A DNA stretch of 64,000 bases from Granulicella sp. (GCA_003133205.1 PKWK01000179.1:621-64620); one strand, 5' to 3'; shown: positions 54,001-63,200, counted from the stretch's first letter. Notes: generated by a model not told the origin, from the sequence alone. Program-made: numbers and translations.

Positions 54001-55148
54001 TGCCCTATGATCAGTCGGCCAAGATCGTCCTCGTAAACCAGAACGGCTATGCCGTCAACTTGGCCTATCAGGTGCAATACAATACCGCACCGTATCTCGG
54101 CTTAGGAAATAGCGCAGGATACTTCAACGCTTACTACAACGACAGCTCGATTACCCCATTAGTGGCCGGACAAAACTACGAGATTCTGAATGTCACCAGT
54201 ACCAAGGGGCAGTATGTCGGGATGGTGTATAGCGCACCGTACGGCAGCTATCTGGAAGGTAACACAGAGGTCTACGTCGATGGTAGCCTGACTCCCCAGA
54301 TCCAGGGCACGGGGACGGAGGACTGGTTCGACGGCGCCTACTATTTTCAGGATGGACCCTTCACCCAGGCGACGCACGGAGTTACTATCTTTCCCGCTAG
54401 TAGTTCTATCTACGCCTACCGGTTCGATCTGAACGATCCCATCTCATTTAACAACTCGATAACATTGGGGATGCTACACGGTCCCGTCAACAACACTGGA
54501 GGAACTGTTTCCAGTCTCGCCTACTACTATGCCCTCCCCAGCTCGGGTATCACCCTCACCGATACTCTTGCCGTCGGCATCTCCACCGCGCGGACGAGCC
54601 ATGAATATACCGTGAACGGCGAGGTGAGCACCCCCACGAACTCCTACTACTATGAGGGCGAAGCCGACGGCTACTACGGCCCCCTGATCACGGACACCGG
54701 GGACACGATGACCAGGAACACTCAGTTCACCATGGCCGTCAATCCCGCGAACAATGGCGTCAAGCTCCGAAGGAGGATGGATTACAGCGTCTTGAACCAG
54801 AAAGCCGAGGTCTATGTAAACGGCGCCCTTGTGGGGACTTGGTATGACGCGGGACAGAATACGACCTTGAGCTGGCGCGATTCCGACTTCGAGATTCCTG
54901 CGATTCTCACCCAAGGCCAAAGTTCCCTCAATATCAATATCGACTACGACAATACCGGCGGGACGGCATGGACCGAATATGACTACTGGGCGTATTCCTA
55001 CCTCGATATCGACGACACTCCGTCCACGACCACCGCGTCTCCGGGTGGGGGATCTTCCAACTTTTCCCGGACCTGTGGCTCGCCAAAATGCTATCCCTGG
55101 GAAAAAACCGGACCTGGTGGATGGTCTCAGAGTCAGGCTTTGCAGTAA
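48078..55148 (+). CDS. Giant secreted mosaic protein: Ig-like, pectate-lyase-like, ricin-like, TIG, DUF2341, LamG, GH172
   Basis: 2356 residues from ATG 48078 (GAGG upstream; ATG 48054 is possible). A lipobox-like VASAGC follows a hydrophobic start. Rough order: Big_2-like Ig domains (38-200); right-handed beta-helix of the pectate lyase superfamily (FGAKGDGVTDDTAALQAAL, 229-520); a second beta-helix (580-940); ricin-lectin-like (960-1070); TIG/IPT (1078-1160); DUF2341 (1172-1295); LamG-like (1308-1470); two TIG (1500-1668); GH172/DUF2961 (1678-2318; GTGTEDWFDGAYYFQDG). GH172 enzymes cleave difructose or arabinan-type linkages. The last 30 residues run into antisense integrase DNA, so the natural C-terminus is probably lost. 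The first half is more A/T-rich than neighbouring genes. Confidence 0.75.
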   Translation: MHSPLRNIWIFIASMTAVASAGCGMIVEQVSESVQPAITALSITPQSPSILINQNAQLKAVASYANESTTDITSTAEWTSSAPAVASVDGPGLLTCQGAGISLVSALLGGVTAETSLTCSTPQITDIHLSSTTTVIRSESPYQYQMLADYPNGVTTDVSANTSWVTDPSIASISANGLVLCNHPGDTTVSGTYSGMTAQSSFTCVLHSITPNPGFVESAKTFDGPFASWTDVKAVFGAKGDGVTDDTAALQAALNSLSNSTPVLWIPHGTYLITGTLNAIGNTNITILGEDPLTTTIVWDGPQGGTMFVLNGVDGLNLGRITWDGRGATGIDLEILWDGVNYSYPTRNLIHDSRFYNSAVGFLTGWGGGESGELTLDRVHFDHNSAAGINNQGTLNFNVIDSLFTDNAIGMVNADAQSTITNSVFVRSTITDIGAGSISIRNNLSVDSQQFYSHGATGAVGNNIVQGNTIIHPGSDPMVNGMPGALILADNQFVDVDPSFHIMGISGAPRYFLSVGNSYSVPQPYGPFDGQCNGVGVYTSVDEATRTTDPLLSLTIPTEIYIPPFSHRPVFEVPAPVPGVSGSSDGDVIQKAINAAVAVGGIVHLPVGNFNIYQTLTIPPNASVGILGDGLLSQLQASTSLQGPILSIYGKSVQLEDLGFYTYSSSSSTDQIELHESDTPNTRIICDECSGGSTNGLEVDGIDDAAIEFTAANTGGTTAPAGTYSWPQLIHGGIARQNGIQTLGSVVEYMSGTGGYQVDLGGHLLIEDGRDEDHDSGLGHTMFVLAGDGSVTHQGGSISNPLQGSPPVMVLNGYKGRLSLLGLSIDSYVSVDAASTANVFLGAVTQDNQINPINPVSSSGTGASITDISVSTSNGSYGTLINLPDTPTTPSYIEQMMAMSRTQFLFPRKPISFDSTNVKMTRIINQVNYGGVGIRIMDSVASRIVGSYLIGAANGGVTPLQLACGSGEISMAGTWTLQDGGDGFYGLLSMGTILSEEVTAHGNGDGVAMVSAMSSARDRWIITQIGDGSVKIKNRATGNVLTQSNTGCAYAASDTGALNQQWLVGGTSAASSPIQQYVPTVTSISPAAGGTPGGTSVTITGWGFTGATAVAFGLTPAGSFTVVSDTSITAVSPAGTIGTTVDVTVTNSLGTSATGTFDKFIYNSNSWNNTSWPLGQQITINPALVGGGIEDETNFPVLISLSGLSNINANGSDIRFTASDGVTLLPREIESYAGGTLTAWVNIPTISHTTSTSIYMYYGNPAATEPAADSTYGSQNVWTNGYAGVWHTNDNNGTLNINDSTANENNGRNNGSVATTTGPIDGAAAFINQTGSAVISTSLDAQPSAIPQTTWSAWVYFNSNSGNASIMSDDVGGYGRDIESTRGGDGNYHIFYGANNWAPTSAPLNQWQLISLVYASNNVYFYRDGVQYTLGIAPTSPPSNTDFNFGGGATGVINGLITEIHVSSVVRSAGWNSTEYQNQSSPSTFYTVSPTMAQRIATSSPTVSSISPTVGNILGGTSVTITGTGFTRTTAVNFGATPAVSFIVASDISITAIAPVGTGTVDVTVVNSLGTSATSSTDQFTYYATPVITGLSAVSGSTLGGTSVTITGSGFTGTTAVDFGSTPAASSTASGNTSITAVSPAGTAGIVDITVINPVGTSVTGLADLFTYSAVSSTPAFTASSSQIIGVNAISSMGFSTLPYFKADGTDYYDSSSHDPTGDNGDFGHDLYQDPSNGDNVLLDVKGPGEIDGIWFTNYSPTAPLYIYFDGSSTPAVNTTLGNLLDGANAPFVQPLVGYSNASDTDDGMGRSGYFMDLPMEFAKSVKVEMTGGVGYYNIYYRTFATSTGVTTFDPTATDSNYQSPSAAAALWSNTTVDPKSTAGNIGFSGTASIGVWASSTIANITGVGSVNSIKFQIASSSNNDATLDNVWVEMYFDGQATPSYAPFDMFFAESEYGTTHALPVGKDASGTYYCYFPMPYDQSAKIVLVNQNGYAVNLAYQVQYNTAPYLGLGNSAGYFNAYYNDSSITPLVAGQNYEILNVTSTKGQYVGMVYSAPYGSYLEGNTEVYVDGSLTPQIQGTGTEDWFDGAYYFQDGPFTQATHGVTIFPASSSIYAYRFDLNDPISFNNSITLGMLHGPVNNTGGTVSSLAYYYALPSSGITLTDTLAVGISTARTSHEYTVNGEVSTPTNSYYYEGEADGYYGPLITDTGDTMTRNTQFTMAVNPANNGVKLRRRMDYSVLNQKAEVYVNGALVGTWYDAGQNTTLSWRDSDFEIPAILTQGQSSLNINIDYDNTGGTAWTEYDYWAYSYLDIDDTPSTTTASPGGGSSNFSRTCGSPKCYPWEKTGPGGWSQSQALQ

Positions 55149-55755
55149 TTATCGACTGGAGACGAGAGGCAAGTGGCCCACATGCACCCTTGCCAACAAG
55201 ATCGGCAATGACCCAGTGCTCCTCCCTCTGCTGGATGTCCTCAACGCGTAAAGCAGTCAATTCCGCCCGGCGTAGCCCACAGCCCAGTAGAATCGCCAGT
55301 GTGGCATAGTCGCGCTTGTCTCGAAGACTCGAGCCGTCCGCCGTTAGTAAAAGGCGCTTGCCTTGCTCCACAGTAAGCCAATTGCCAACAGGAACCCCCA
55401 ATCGCTTGGCACCCTTCACCCGTCGAATCCCAGCAGCCAGGTCTGCACTGAGCAGACCGCAATCGGCAGCCTCGTACGCCAATCTCCGAACTGCAGCCAG
55501 CCGCAGGTTGATGGTGGTTGAAGCGTAGTACCGCTGTTCCAAAGATATTCGGTACCGGGTGACCACAGTCTTGTTGAAAGCGAGCCTCGGTTCCGAGCAA
55601 TACCATTCGATGAATTCCCGGATCGCATGATCGTAGGTTCGTTGCGAACTTAGTGACATCAGGCTGTTCAGAACTGCTGCCTTGGATTGCTCAAGATCGG
55701 GGAGCCTCAGAATCGATTTAGGGGTTCGTTTGCACTTCAACTTGCTCTTTGCCAT
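54934..55755 (-). pseudogene. Tyrosine recombinase, C-terminally truncated
   Basis: ATG 55755 follows GGAGACC. The N-terminal SAM-like core-binding domain reads LEQSKAAVLNSLMSLSSQRTY, AIREFIEWYCS and INLRLAAVRRLAYEA. The catalytic domain begins with LTVEQGKRLLLTADG, LLGCGLRRAELTALRVEDIQ (first catalytic Arg) and VIADLVGKGA. After about 55180 similarity stops, so the H-x-x-R box and Tyr are missing. The rest of the frame to 54934 is antisense to the GH172 gene. Its break point is also where the GH172 protein loses its tail, so one event damaged both. Confidence 0.7.
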
Positions 55756-55973
55756 CGATACGGTCTCCAATTGCCGTGGCAAACAGCATGATCCAGATTG
55801 CCAACTCGGTCTATCAAACCCTGGGGTGTTTGTGGTTACTCATTCCGACAACAGGCATTCAACTTCTCATTTTCTGTCACTCGAAACAACCTAAGATCGA
55901 AGGGCTGGACAAGTCATCCCGCTCGAATGGATGCTCAACGACGTCCGCAGTTACGTGAATTGGCCGCACTCCC

Positions 55974-58900
55974 TTACCCTGGCAGAATCTTTCGCAACTC
56001 CCGCTCGCGCAGCCAGGTGAAGATCACCGGGGTCACAATCAGCACATGAACCAGCGAGCTGAGCATTCCTCCCAGCACCGGAGCGGCGAGTGGACGCATG
56101 AACTCCGCGCCGGTGCGCGTGGACCACATCAGCGGCAACAGGCCGGCCACCACTGTTGCAACGGTCATCACCTTGGGGCGAAGGCGCAGTAGTGCGCCCT
56201 CCATCACCGCCGCGTGCAGGCCGTCGATTGTAAGTTGGCCGTCGGCGGCTGTATGGCGTGCGACCGCCTCTTTGAGATAGATGACCATCACGACCGCGGT
56301 CTGCACCGCAGTTCCAAAGAGCGCGATAAAGCCGACCCACACCGCGACCGAGAAGTTCAGCCCCAGCAGCTTGACCAGAAAGACTCCGCCGCTGAGAGCA
56401 AACGGAACGGCCAGCAGAACGTGCGCAGCCTCCTTCGCGGAGTTGTAGGTGCGATAGAGCAGGGCGAAGATCACAAGCAGAACCATGGGGATCACCAACT
56501 CCAGTCGCTTGCGCGCGCTGATCTGGTTCTCATACTGGCCGCTCCACTCGACGAAGTAGCCCGGCGGCATCTGGACCTGCTGGGCCACAGCGCGCTTGGC
56601 CTGATCGACAAAGCCGCCAACGTCGCGGCCGCGCACATTCAGCAGCACAGCTCCGCGCAACAGGCCATTTTCGCTGCTGATCATCGACGGCCCCATTGTG
56701 GTATTGATCTTCACCACTTCGCTGAGCGGTACCTGCGCGCCATTACTGCCGGTAACGAGAACTTCGCCTAGTTGCTGCGGGTTCTCACGGAAGTCGCGCG
56801 CGTAGCGAACGCGCACGGGGAAGCGCTGACGGCCCTCGATGGTGGTGGTCAGGTTCTTTCCGCCGATCGCGGTTTCGATCACGTCCTCCACATCGGCCAC
56901 ATTCAGGCCGTAGCGGTCCGCCGCCGCGCGGTCCACCGTCATCTCCAGATACGGCGCGCCCGTTGTGCGTTCGGCGTATAGATCGACCGCCCCAGGAATT
57001 TGCTGCACGACCCCCTTGATCTCCTCAGACTTCTGCTCGATCACGCGCAGGTCGGGGCCGAAGACCTTGATGCCGATCTGCGTGCGAATGCCGGTGGAGA
57101 GCATGTCGATGCGATTGCGAATAGGCTGCGTCCAGATATTCGTCACGCCGGGGATCTGTAGCTCGTCGTCCAATCGCGCGAGGATCGCGTCCTTCGTCAG
57201 TCCCTTCGGCCACTGGTCCTTCGGCTTGAAAGTGATGGTGGTCTCGCTCATGTTGACGGGCGCGGGATCAGTGGATGTCTCGGCGCGTCCCACCTTGCCG
57301 ACCACCATAGCAACCTGTGGGTCGGCGGAGATGATCGCGTCCTGCTGGCGAAGAATCTCTGTCGCCTTGGTCAGCGAGATGCGCGGATCGGTGATGGGCA
57401 TGAACAGCGCCGTCTCCTCATCGAGCGGAGGCATGAACTCCGAGCCGATCGTCGTCGCCGTGTAGAGCGCGGCACAGAAGAGGGCCAACGCGATCGTCAG
57501 CGTGATCGCCCGATGACGCAGCGCCCAGCTCAATGTGGGCCGGTAGATGGCGCGCAGCGCGCGCATGATCGGGTTCTCCTCCTCGTGATGCAGCTTGCCG
57601 CGAATCAGGAATGTGCAGAGTACCGGAACCAGCGTGATGGCCATAATAGTGGAGCACAGCATGGCGAATGTCTTGGTGAAGGCCAGCGGGTGAAACATCT
57701 TGCCTTCCATTCCGGTGAGCGCAAAGACCGGAACGAAGGCCAGAATGATAATGACCATGGCGAAGGAGATGGGTCGGCCCACCAGGCGCGCGGCGTTCAG
57801 CGTGATCTCCCAGATGTGCTCGCGATAGTTGCCGTGCTCATGCTCATATTGTTCGGCCTGGCGGATGACGTTCTCCGTCATAACAATGCCCGCGTCCACC
57901 AGCACTCCTATGGCGATGGCGATGCCGCCCAACGACATGATGTTCGATGAGATGTCCATGCCCCTCATGAACAAAAATGCGCCAAGCACAGCCAACGGCA
58001 AAGGAATCGTCACCACTAGAATGCTGCGGAAGTGCCAGAGAAAGAGAATGTGCGCCAGCGTTACCAGCAGGATCTCTTCGATCAGGGCGTGTCGCAGCGT
58101 GTCTACCGCGTGGTCGATGAGGATGCCGCGGTCATAGAAGGGGACGATCTTGACGCCCGCGGGAAGACCGGGCTGGATCTCGTCGATCTTCACTTTGATG
58201 GCCGCGATCACCTCGCGCGCGTTGGCCCCGTAGCGGATGATGACGACTCCGCCGACCGCCTCCTTGCCATCTTTATCGAGCACGCCGCGGCGGAACTCCG
58301 GCCCAAGTTGCACGCTGGCGACATTACCCACCGTGACGGGCGTGCCGTTATAGGCGCCAAGAGAAATGTCTTCGATGTCCTTTAGACCGCCGATCAGGCC
58401 GATACCACGCACCATGTCTTCGGTGCTACCCACCTCCATCACCTTCGCGCCCACGTTGTTGTTGCTGCGCTCCACCGCGCCAACCACGTCCTTCAGCGCA
58501 ATGTTGTAGGCGCGCAGCTTCATCGGATCGAGGTCGATCTGATACTGCTTCACAAAGCCGCCGACGCTGGCCACCTCCGCAACCCCGGGCACGGAGTTGA
58601 GCTGGTACTTGATGAACCAGTCCTGAAGCGAATGCAGCGTTCCGCTGTCGTATGGGCCTTCGACTGTGTACCAGAAGACCTGGCCCACGCCGGTCGCGTC
58701 CGGCCCCATCATCGGCGTCACGCCTGCAGGCAGAAAGCTGCCGGCAAGGCTCAGCCGCTCCAGCACACGGGTGCGCGCGAAATAAATGTCCACCGAATCC
58801 TCGAAGATGACGTTGACCATCGAGAAGCCGAAGGACGATTCCGAGCGCACCGTACGTACATGCGGGAGACCCTGCAGATTAACCGTGAGCGGGTAGGTGA

Positions 58901-59093
58901 TCTGGTCCTCGACCTCCTGCGGGCTGCGTCCTGCCCAGTCGGTGAAGACGATCACCTGGTTCTCGCTGAGGTCGGGGATCGCGTCGATGGGCGTGCGCAG
59001 CAGCGCCCAGTAGCCGCAGCCCGCCAGCACAGCATAGGCGACCAATACCATCCAGCGGTTCTTTAGCGAGAACTCGATCAGTCGGTTAATCAT
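55974..59093 (-). CDS. cusA: CusA/CzcA-family RND heavy-metal efflux pump
   Basis: A 1039-residue inner-membrane proton antiporter with twelve membrane helices in two repeats and two large periplasmic loops. Start [17 protein letters not shown]; helix 4 [20 protein letters not shown] carries the proton-relay acids of the CusA type (not the CzcA DFG form). Periplasmic Met candidates are in VNMSETTI and RIDMLSTGI, aligning with Met623 and Met672 of E. coli CusA. The third site (PGMS in E. coli) reads PRIS here, if my alignment is right. Likely exports Cu(I)/Ag(I). It is the last gene of the minus-strand cusCBA set, nine bases after cusB. Confidence 0.9.
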   Translation of the reverse strand: MINRLIEFSLKNRWMVLVAYAVLAGCGYWALLRTPIDAIPDLSENQVIVFTDWAGRSPQEVEDQITYPLTVNLQGLPHVRTVRSESSFGFSMVNVIFEDSVDIYFARTRVLERLSLAGSFLPAGVTPMMGPDATGVGQVFWYTVEGPYDSGTLHSLQDWFIKYQLNSVPGVAEVASVGGFVKQYQIDLDPMKLRAYNIALKDVVGAVERSNNNVGAKVMEVGSTEDMVRGIGLIGGLKDIEDISLGAYNGTPVTVGNVASVQLGPEFRRGVLDKDGKEAVGGVVIIRYGANAREVIAAIKVKIDEIQPGLPAGVKIVPFYDRGILIDHAVDTLRHALIEEILLVTLAHILFLWHFRSILVVTIPLPLAVLGAFLFMRGMDISSNIMSLGGIAIAIGVLVDAGIVMTENVIRQAEQYEHEHGNYREHIWEITLNAARLVGRPISFAMVIIILAFVPVFALTGMEGKMFHPLAFTKTFAMLCSTIMAITLVPVLCTFLIRGKLHHEEENPIMRALRAIYRPTLSWALRHRAITLTIALALFCAALYTATTIGSEFMPPLDEETALFMPITDPRISLTKATEILRQQDAIISADPQVAMVVGKVGRAETSTDPAPVNMSETTITFKPKDQWPKGLTKDAILARLDDELQIPGVTNIWTQPIRNRIDMLSTGIRTQIGIKVFGPDLRVIEQKSEEIKGVVQQIPGAVDLYAERTTGAPYLEMTVDRAAADRYGLNVADVEDVIETAIGGKNLTTTIEGRQRFPVRVRYARDFRENPQQLGEVLVTGSNGAQVPLSEVVKINTTMGPSMISSENGLLRGAVLLNVRGRDVGGFVDQAKRAVAQQVQMPPGYFVEWSGQYENQISARKRLELVIPMVLLVIFALLYRTYNSAKEAAHVLLAVPFALSGGVFLVKLLGLNFSVAVWVGFIALFGTAVQTAVVMVIYLKEAVARHTAADGQLTIDGLHAAVMEGALLRLRPKVMTVATVVAGLLPLMWSTRTGAEFMRPLAAPVLGGMLSSLVHVLIVTPVIFTWLRERELRKILPG

Positions 59094-59102
59094 TGGCAGC
59101 TC

Positions 59103-60677
59103 CTACTTTGCGCTGAGGTGTGTGCGGAACGTTGCGATGACCGCGCCGTTCTTGCGCGCTTCGACGGTCACGCTCCACGAGCCCGACATTCCCGGCTGCC
59201 CCTTGCCCACATACATCTGCTTGCTGGCCGACCACGGCAGCTCAAACGTGCGCCTCATCTCCGGCATGCCCATCGCAGGCATCGCAGGCATCACCAGCGT
59301 GACCGTGACGTGTCCGTCAGTGATTGGCTTTCCATCTGGACCGGATACCGTGGCGTTGAAGAGGTTGTCGACGCCAGCCTTCAGCGGAGTGTCGGTTTGG
59401 AGGTTGATCTTTGCAGTAGTCGCGGCGCTGCTTCCGGATGCCAGAGTTGGCGCGGAGGAGCTTGCTGCGCTCGCCGCGAACTCCTTTGACCCTCCATACA
59501 TTCCCGACATGCCACTGCTGAGATGTGCCTGCGAATCGATCAGGAAGTTTCCGCTGAGCACAACTTTGTCGCCGCGTACGAGCCCGCTTGTCACCGGAAA
59601 CAAATCTTCGGAGGGTGCGCCAATCGCCACTTCGCGCGCTTCAAAGATTCCGTTGGGCCGTGCGAGATAGACGATCTTCCGTGTCCCCGTGTCGAGCACG
59701 GCAGAGCGTGGCACAACGATCGATTCGGTTGAGGCGCGGCTGATAAATGTCGCGTTGATAAACATGCCGGGCAACAACCTCATGCCCGGATTGGCAACAT
59801 GCACATGGACGGGGACGGTGCGTGTCTGCGGGTTGGCCTGCGGTTCGATGAAATCCACATGCCCGTGCAGCGTGCGATTGGGCAGTGCCTCGGAGGTGAT
59901 CTCCACCTCCTGCCCGCGACGAATCTGCGGCAGTTGGTCCTCGTAGATATCGGCCTTGATCCACACCTGACTGAGGTCGGCGACGGTGAACAACGTGTCG
60001 CCCGCGTTGACGTACTGCCCCTGCGTCACTTTGCGTTCCACCACGCTTCCCGACGCAGACGCATAGAGCGTCGTGTGTGGCACGCCGCCCGTCTCCGGCG
60101 CGTCGATCTGCTCCTTGTTGACGCCCCACAGCTCCAGCTTGCGTTGACTCGCAGTCACCAGCGCATCAGCCTGCGCGCGTGCACCGGCATCGTCTGAGTC
60201 TCGCAGTTGCTTACGGTTCTCCTGTGCCAGCCGGTAGTCCTCGACCGCCGTCGCCACCTCCGGGCTGTAGACATCCGCCACCGCCTGGCCGCGCCGCACA
60301 CTCTCGCCCGTGTACTGCACGTAGAGCTTGTCCACTCGGCCACCGATGCGCGCGCTCACCGCGGCAAGTTGCGCCTCCGGCTGCTCCACGCGCCCAAACG
60401 CGTCGATGTCCGTCTTCAACGCCGCCGTGCGGACCTCGGCCACCTGGACTCCTGCGGCCGTAATCTCCGCCGGAGTCAACTCCAGCGTTGTGCCCGGCTG
60501 CGTGCCTTGGTCTGTACTTGGTTGCGCTGTTGCCGCAGGCTGCTTTATCGCCGACGAAGTCGTTTCCGCAGCGTAGGTGTGGTGTCCACTGACGATCAGG
60601 ATGGCAACAGCGAGTGCGGCAACAACAAGCCCAGTGCCGGTTCCCATCGCGAATAATTTCTTTTCATTGGCAGTCAT
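59103..60677 (-). CDS. cusB: CusB-type membrane fusion protein with C-terminal YtkA/FixH-like domain
   Basis: A 524-residue periplasmic adaptor. The N-terminal anchor is FAMGTGTGLVVAALAVAILIV. Then come the barrel-sandwich halves (ARIGGRVDKLYVQYTGESVRRGQ and ASASGSVVERKVTQGQYVN), a short helical hairpin, and beta-barrel motifs VWIKADIYEDQLPQI. After about residue 400, past an Ala/Ser linker, an extra domain reads VTVTLVMPAMPAMGMPEM...GSWSVTVEARKNG. It is rich in Met and looks like YtkA/FixH domains, perhaps binding Cu(I). It links CusA to the outer-membrane channel. The start overlaps the cusC stop by four bases (ATGA). Confidence 0.88.
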   Translation of the reverse strand: MTANEKKLFAMGTGTGLVVAALAVAILIVSGHHTYAAETTSSAIKQPAATAQPSTDQGTQPGTTLELTPAEITAAGVQVAEVRTAALKTDIDAFGRVEQPEAQLAAVSARIGGRVDKLYVQYTGESVRRGQAVADVYSPEVATAVEDYRLAQENRKQLRDSDDAGARAQADALVTASQRKLELWGVNKEQIDAPETGGVPHTTLYASASGSVVERKVTQGQYVNAGDTLFTVADLSQVWIKADIYEDQLPQIRRGQEVEITSEALPNRTLHGHVDFIEPQANPQTRTVPVHVHVANPGMRLLPGMFINATFISRASTESIVVPRSAVLDTGTRKIVYLARPNGIFEAREVAIGAPSEDLFPVTSGLVRGDKVVLSGNFLIDSQAHLSSGMSGMYGGSKEFAASAASSSAPTLASGSSAATTAKINLQTDTPLKAGVDNLFNATVSGPDGKPITDGHVTVTLVMPAMPAMGMPEMRRTFELPWSASKQMYVGKGQPGMSGSWSVTVEARKNGAVIATFRTHLSAK

Positions 60678-62068
60678 TTGCTTGTCCTCTCGATGTTGAA
60701 GTTGGGAATGTCAGTGTTGGATTGAGCTGGATGGACGTCGGGCAAAGCCGCGCCAATCGCGCGCTCTAGTTGTGCGCTACCCGCGTCTTCTTCCGAGAGC
60801 GCCTTATAGGTTTTGCCGCGAATGTCGAGCAACAGATTCTGGCTGTCGATCAGGTTCGTGAACTCGCCGCGGTTGTTCTGGTACGCGGCCGTCGACGCTT
60901 TGAAGGCAGCCTCGGCCTGCGGCAGCAGCGTGTCGCGATAGAGCTTCACACGACGTTGCGCGGATTGCACAGCAATCTCTGCCTGGCGAATTTCAAGAAA
61001 GACGGAAGACGTACGCGCATCGAGTTCAGCCTGAACTACATCGGTCGCCGCATCGGCCTGTTTTGCCTCGCCATCATGGCGTGCTCGGTTCAGCGACGGA
61101 AGGTTCATTGTCAGCTCGGCCATGTACGCGCTGCGGGAGAATGAGCCCGTCGGCATCAGCATGTATCCTGCGGCAATGGTAAGGTCGGGCTTCATCGCAA
61201 GCCGAGCCAAACGTCCCTCGTCGCTGGATTTCGTGATCTGTTTGCGCAGAGCAGCAAGCTCCGGGCGGTGCTCGATGGCCAGCCGCTCCAGCTCCTCGAT
61301 GGGAGGCAGCGTCTCGGAGCTTCGATAGCTGCCCGCGATCTCCACCGACTCATCCGGCGAGCGGCCCATCAGCTCATTCAACTGCGCACGCGAGCCATCG
61401 CGCTGCTCTTCCAGTTCGATCAGATGTTCGCTCAGCCGGGTCAGGGCCATCTGCGCGCGCAATACATCGGCCTGCGGGACCTTGCCGGTGGTGTACTCCG
61501 CCAGCACCGCAGAAAGTGCCTGATTCAACATCGCGGCCTGCTCGTTGTGCAGCTTCATCTCATCGGCGTTGCGCAGCAACGCGGCACAGGCTTCGCGCAC
61601 ACTGGCCGCAACCTCCTGCCGCAAGCTCTCCAACTCATCCGAGGCAACCTCCACGTCGTCCCCGGCAATCTTCCCACGCAACTCTCGCTTTTCCTTGCCG
61701 GGAATGGTCTGCTGCAACGAGACCATCAACTGCGCCTGATTCAGGTCCCATGGCTTGCTGATCGGCGTGTCCCAATCGCGCACCATCAGCATGGGATCGT
61801 CCAGGCTGCGCGCAGTCGTAGTCTTCATCTGCGCCAGCGACAAGCGTCGCACCGCGGCGTGAATCTCGGGATTGTCTGCGAGCGCATCCTCAACCGCCTG
61901 CTCGACAGTGAGCTGTTCCGCCACAGGCGCAGCATCCGGAACACGATCAGAAACGGCAGGCAGAACAGGACTGGAACCGAGAGCTGAAGTAGCCTGACCC
62001 CGGCATCCGATAGACGATGCAATCGACAGCGCCAGCACAGCCGGCGCCAACACATAGATATTCTTCAC
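60674..62068 (-). CDS. cusC: CusC/TolC-family outer-membrane efflux protein
   Basis: A 464-residue protein. The N-terminus MKNIYVLAPAVLALSIASSIGC has a hydrophobic stretch ending in a lipobox-like SSIGC, so it is probably a lipoprotein. Two TolC repeats follow: LTVEQAVEDALADNPEIHAA and later FLEIRQAEIAVQSAQRRVKLY...NNRGEFTNLIDSQ, with long alpha-helical barrel segments. It forms the outer-membrane exit duct of the pump. First of the three structural genes, it lies 85 bases after the small Cys/Met-rich gene. Confidence 0.88.
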   Translation of the reverse strand: MKNIYVLAPAVLALSIASSIGCRGQATSALGSSPVLPAVSDRVPDAAPVAEQLTVEQAVEDALADNPEIHAAVRRLSLAQMKTTTARSLDDPMLMVRDWDTPISKPWDLNQAQLMVSLQQTIPGKEKRELRGKIAGDDVEVASDELESLRQEVAASVREACAALLRNADEMKLHNEQAAMLNQALSAVLAEYTTGKVPQADVLRAQMALTRLSEHLIELEEQRDGSRAQLNELMGRSPDESVEIAGSYRSSETLPPIEELERLAIEHRPELAALRKQITKSSDEGRLARLAMKPDLTIAAGYMLMPTGSFSRSAYMAELTMNLPSLNRARHDGEAKQADAATDVVQAELDARTSSVFLEIRQAEIAVQSAQRRVKLYRDTLLPQAEAAFKASTAAYQNNRGEFTNLIDSQNLLLDIRGKTYKALSEEDAGSAQLERAIGAALPDVHPAQSNTDIPNFNIERTSK

Positions 62069-62153
62069 TCTTCAACTCCGGTAAACAGACAGGAGGAGAT
62101 GGCCCGGGACGCACCAATGCGCACACCGGAGGACCACGGAGAAGAATGAAGTT

Positions 62154-62492
62154 TTAGATTCTTAAGTTGAAGATGCCAGGAGGGGGAGACTGCGAAGGAA
62201 GGACAATCGCAAACACGCCCACGCGTGACACGGAGCTGTCACTGGCTGGCAGAGACACCTGCGTGGCGGCCATCTGTGTAATACCAGAGAACGTCGCAGT
62301 CACAACCGCAGGAGGAACCTGCGGGCTGGCCGTGCAGCAGCTTGCTTTGGCCGGTGCGCAAGGCATACTCATTTGCGAACAGCAACAATGCGTCGCGTGC
62401 TGTGCCGGAAGCATGCACGTCCCAACCGAGAACAGCAGCACGCCCATCAGGGCGACTACAACCGCTGTCCGTTGGCTGAGTCCACGCAACAT
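62154..62492 (-). CDS. Small exported Cys/Met-rich protein heading the cus genes
   Basis: A 112-residue protein. The signal-like segment TAVVVALMGVLLFSVGTCM is followed by a metal-ligand-rich patch HATHCCCSQMSMPCAPAKASCC, then a low-complexity tail. The Cys/His/Met cluster suggests periplasmic Cu/Ag binding. The position directly before cusC on the same strand supports a role in copper handling, as chaperone or sensor. Not assigned to a named family. Confidence 0.6.
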   Translation of the reverse strand: MLRGLSQRTAVVVALMGVLLFSVGTCMLPAQHATHCCCSQMSMPCAPAKASCCTASPQVPPAVVTATFSGITQMAATQVSLPASDSSVSRVGVFAIVLPSQSPPPGIFNLRI

Positions 62493-63080
62493 GCTATCAG
62501 CTTACCATCTACGCAAATTCCCGTCGTGACCTACATCACAGGCTGCTATTAGGAGGGCTGCACTGGAGATTGTGGGAGAGTAACGAGCAATGCGGACTGA
62601 ACCCTTGATGAACATTTCCATCTCAAACTTTGTGGACGGCAAGAAGCTTCGTTCGTTGGGATAGGAATTCGGTAACCATAACAAAACAATTTGTTAGTTT
62701 CAATATGATGAGATCGGTAACTGGAAGTCGGCCAGTGTCTAGCGATGCGTCCCCTCCGGATCAGAGCCGGATCTCAGTTGACGCAGCAGGCATTGCGCAA
62801 ACTGAGTCACTCAAGGGTTCTGCCTTTAGTGATGGAGAGTTCTCGGTTACAGAAAAATCCGAAAGTAATTGTAATTCAAACAGATAGATCGAGTGGAAGG
62901 TAGACCCTTCTAGGCGTCACAATGAGATAACCCGCGACCGAGTGGTTTCATCGCTACCCACCGGTATATGACACGGCTGAGAATTCTGTAAAGGATCTCC
63001 TAGCTTTACTGCTCAGGACAGGTGCCAGCCCGCCTGAGCTTGGTTACGGTTTAGGGTCACCACCCGCCGTCTCTCCCTAA

Positions 63081-63104
63081 ACGAGGGCACAAACGAGGGC
63101 ACAA
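63081..63104. repeat. Perfect 12-bp tandem repeat
   Basis: ACGAGGGCACAA occurs twice head to tail (63081-63092 and 63093-63104). It overlaps the left arm of the next inverted repeat. Possible integrase arm sites. Confidence 0.6.
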
Positions 63105-63134
63105 TAAGGAATCCGATCGTTCCTTTATGTGCCC
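63097..63134. repeat. Inverted repeat beside the tRNA fragment
   Basis: The 15-bp arms at 63097-63111 and 63120-63134 (GGGCACA...GGAA / TTCC...TGTGCCC) have two mismatches and an 8-nt loop. It may be an integrase or terminator structure left by a mobile element. Confidence 0.6.
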
Positions 63135-63200
63135 ATTCATTCCCTTAGCTGCTCAGTAACTACAAGATTCTAATATAGTTGACATCTTGAAACGGTAGAG

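Noticed and set aside
48000..55200. CRISPR array
   Set aside because: The repeated GGGACGAGCGT-type sequence in 51-53 kb comes from homologous TIG domains, not from evenly spaced direct repeats. No CRISPR array was seen anywhere in the window.
62630..62887. 85-residue plus-strand frame
   Set aside because: No ribosome site, no domain and a Ser-rich composition; treated as non-coding.
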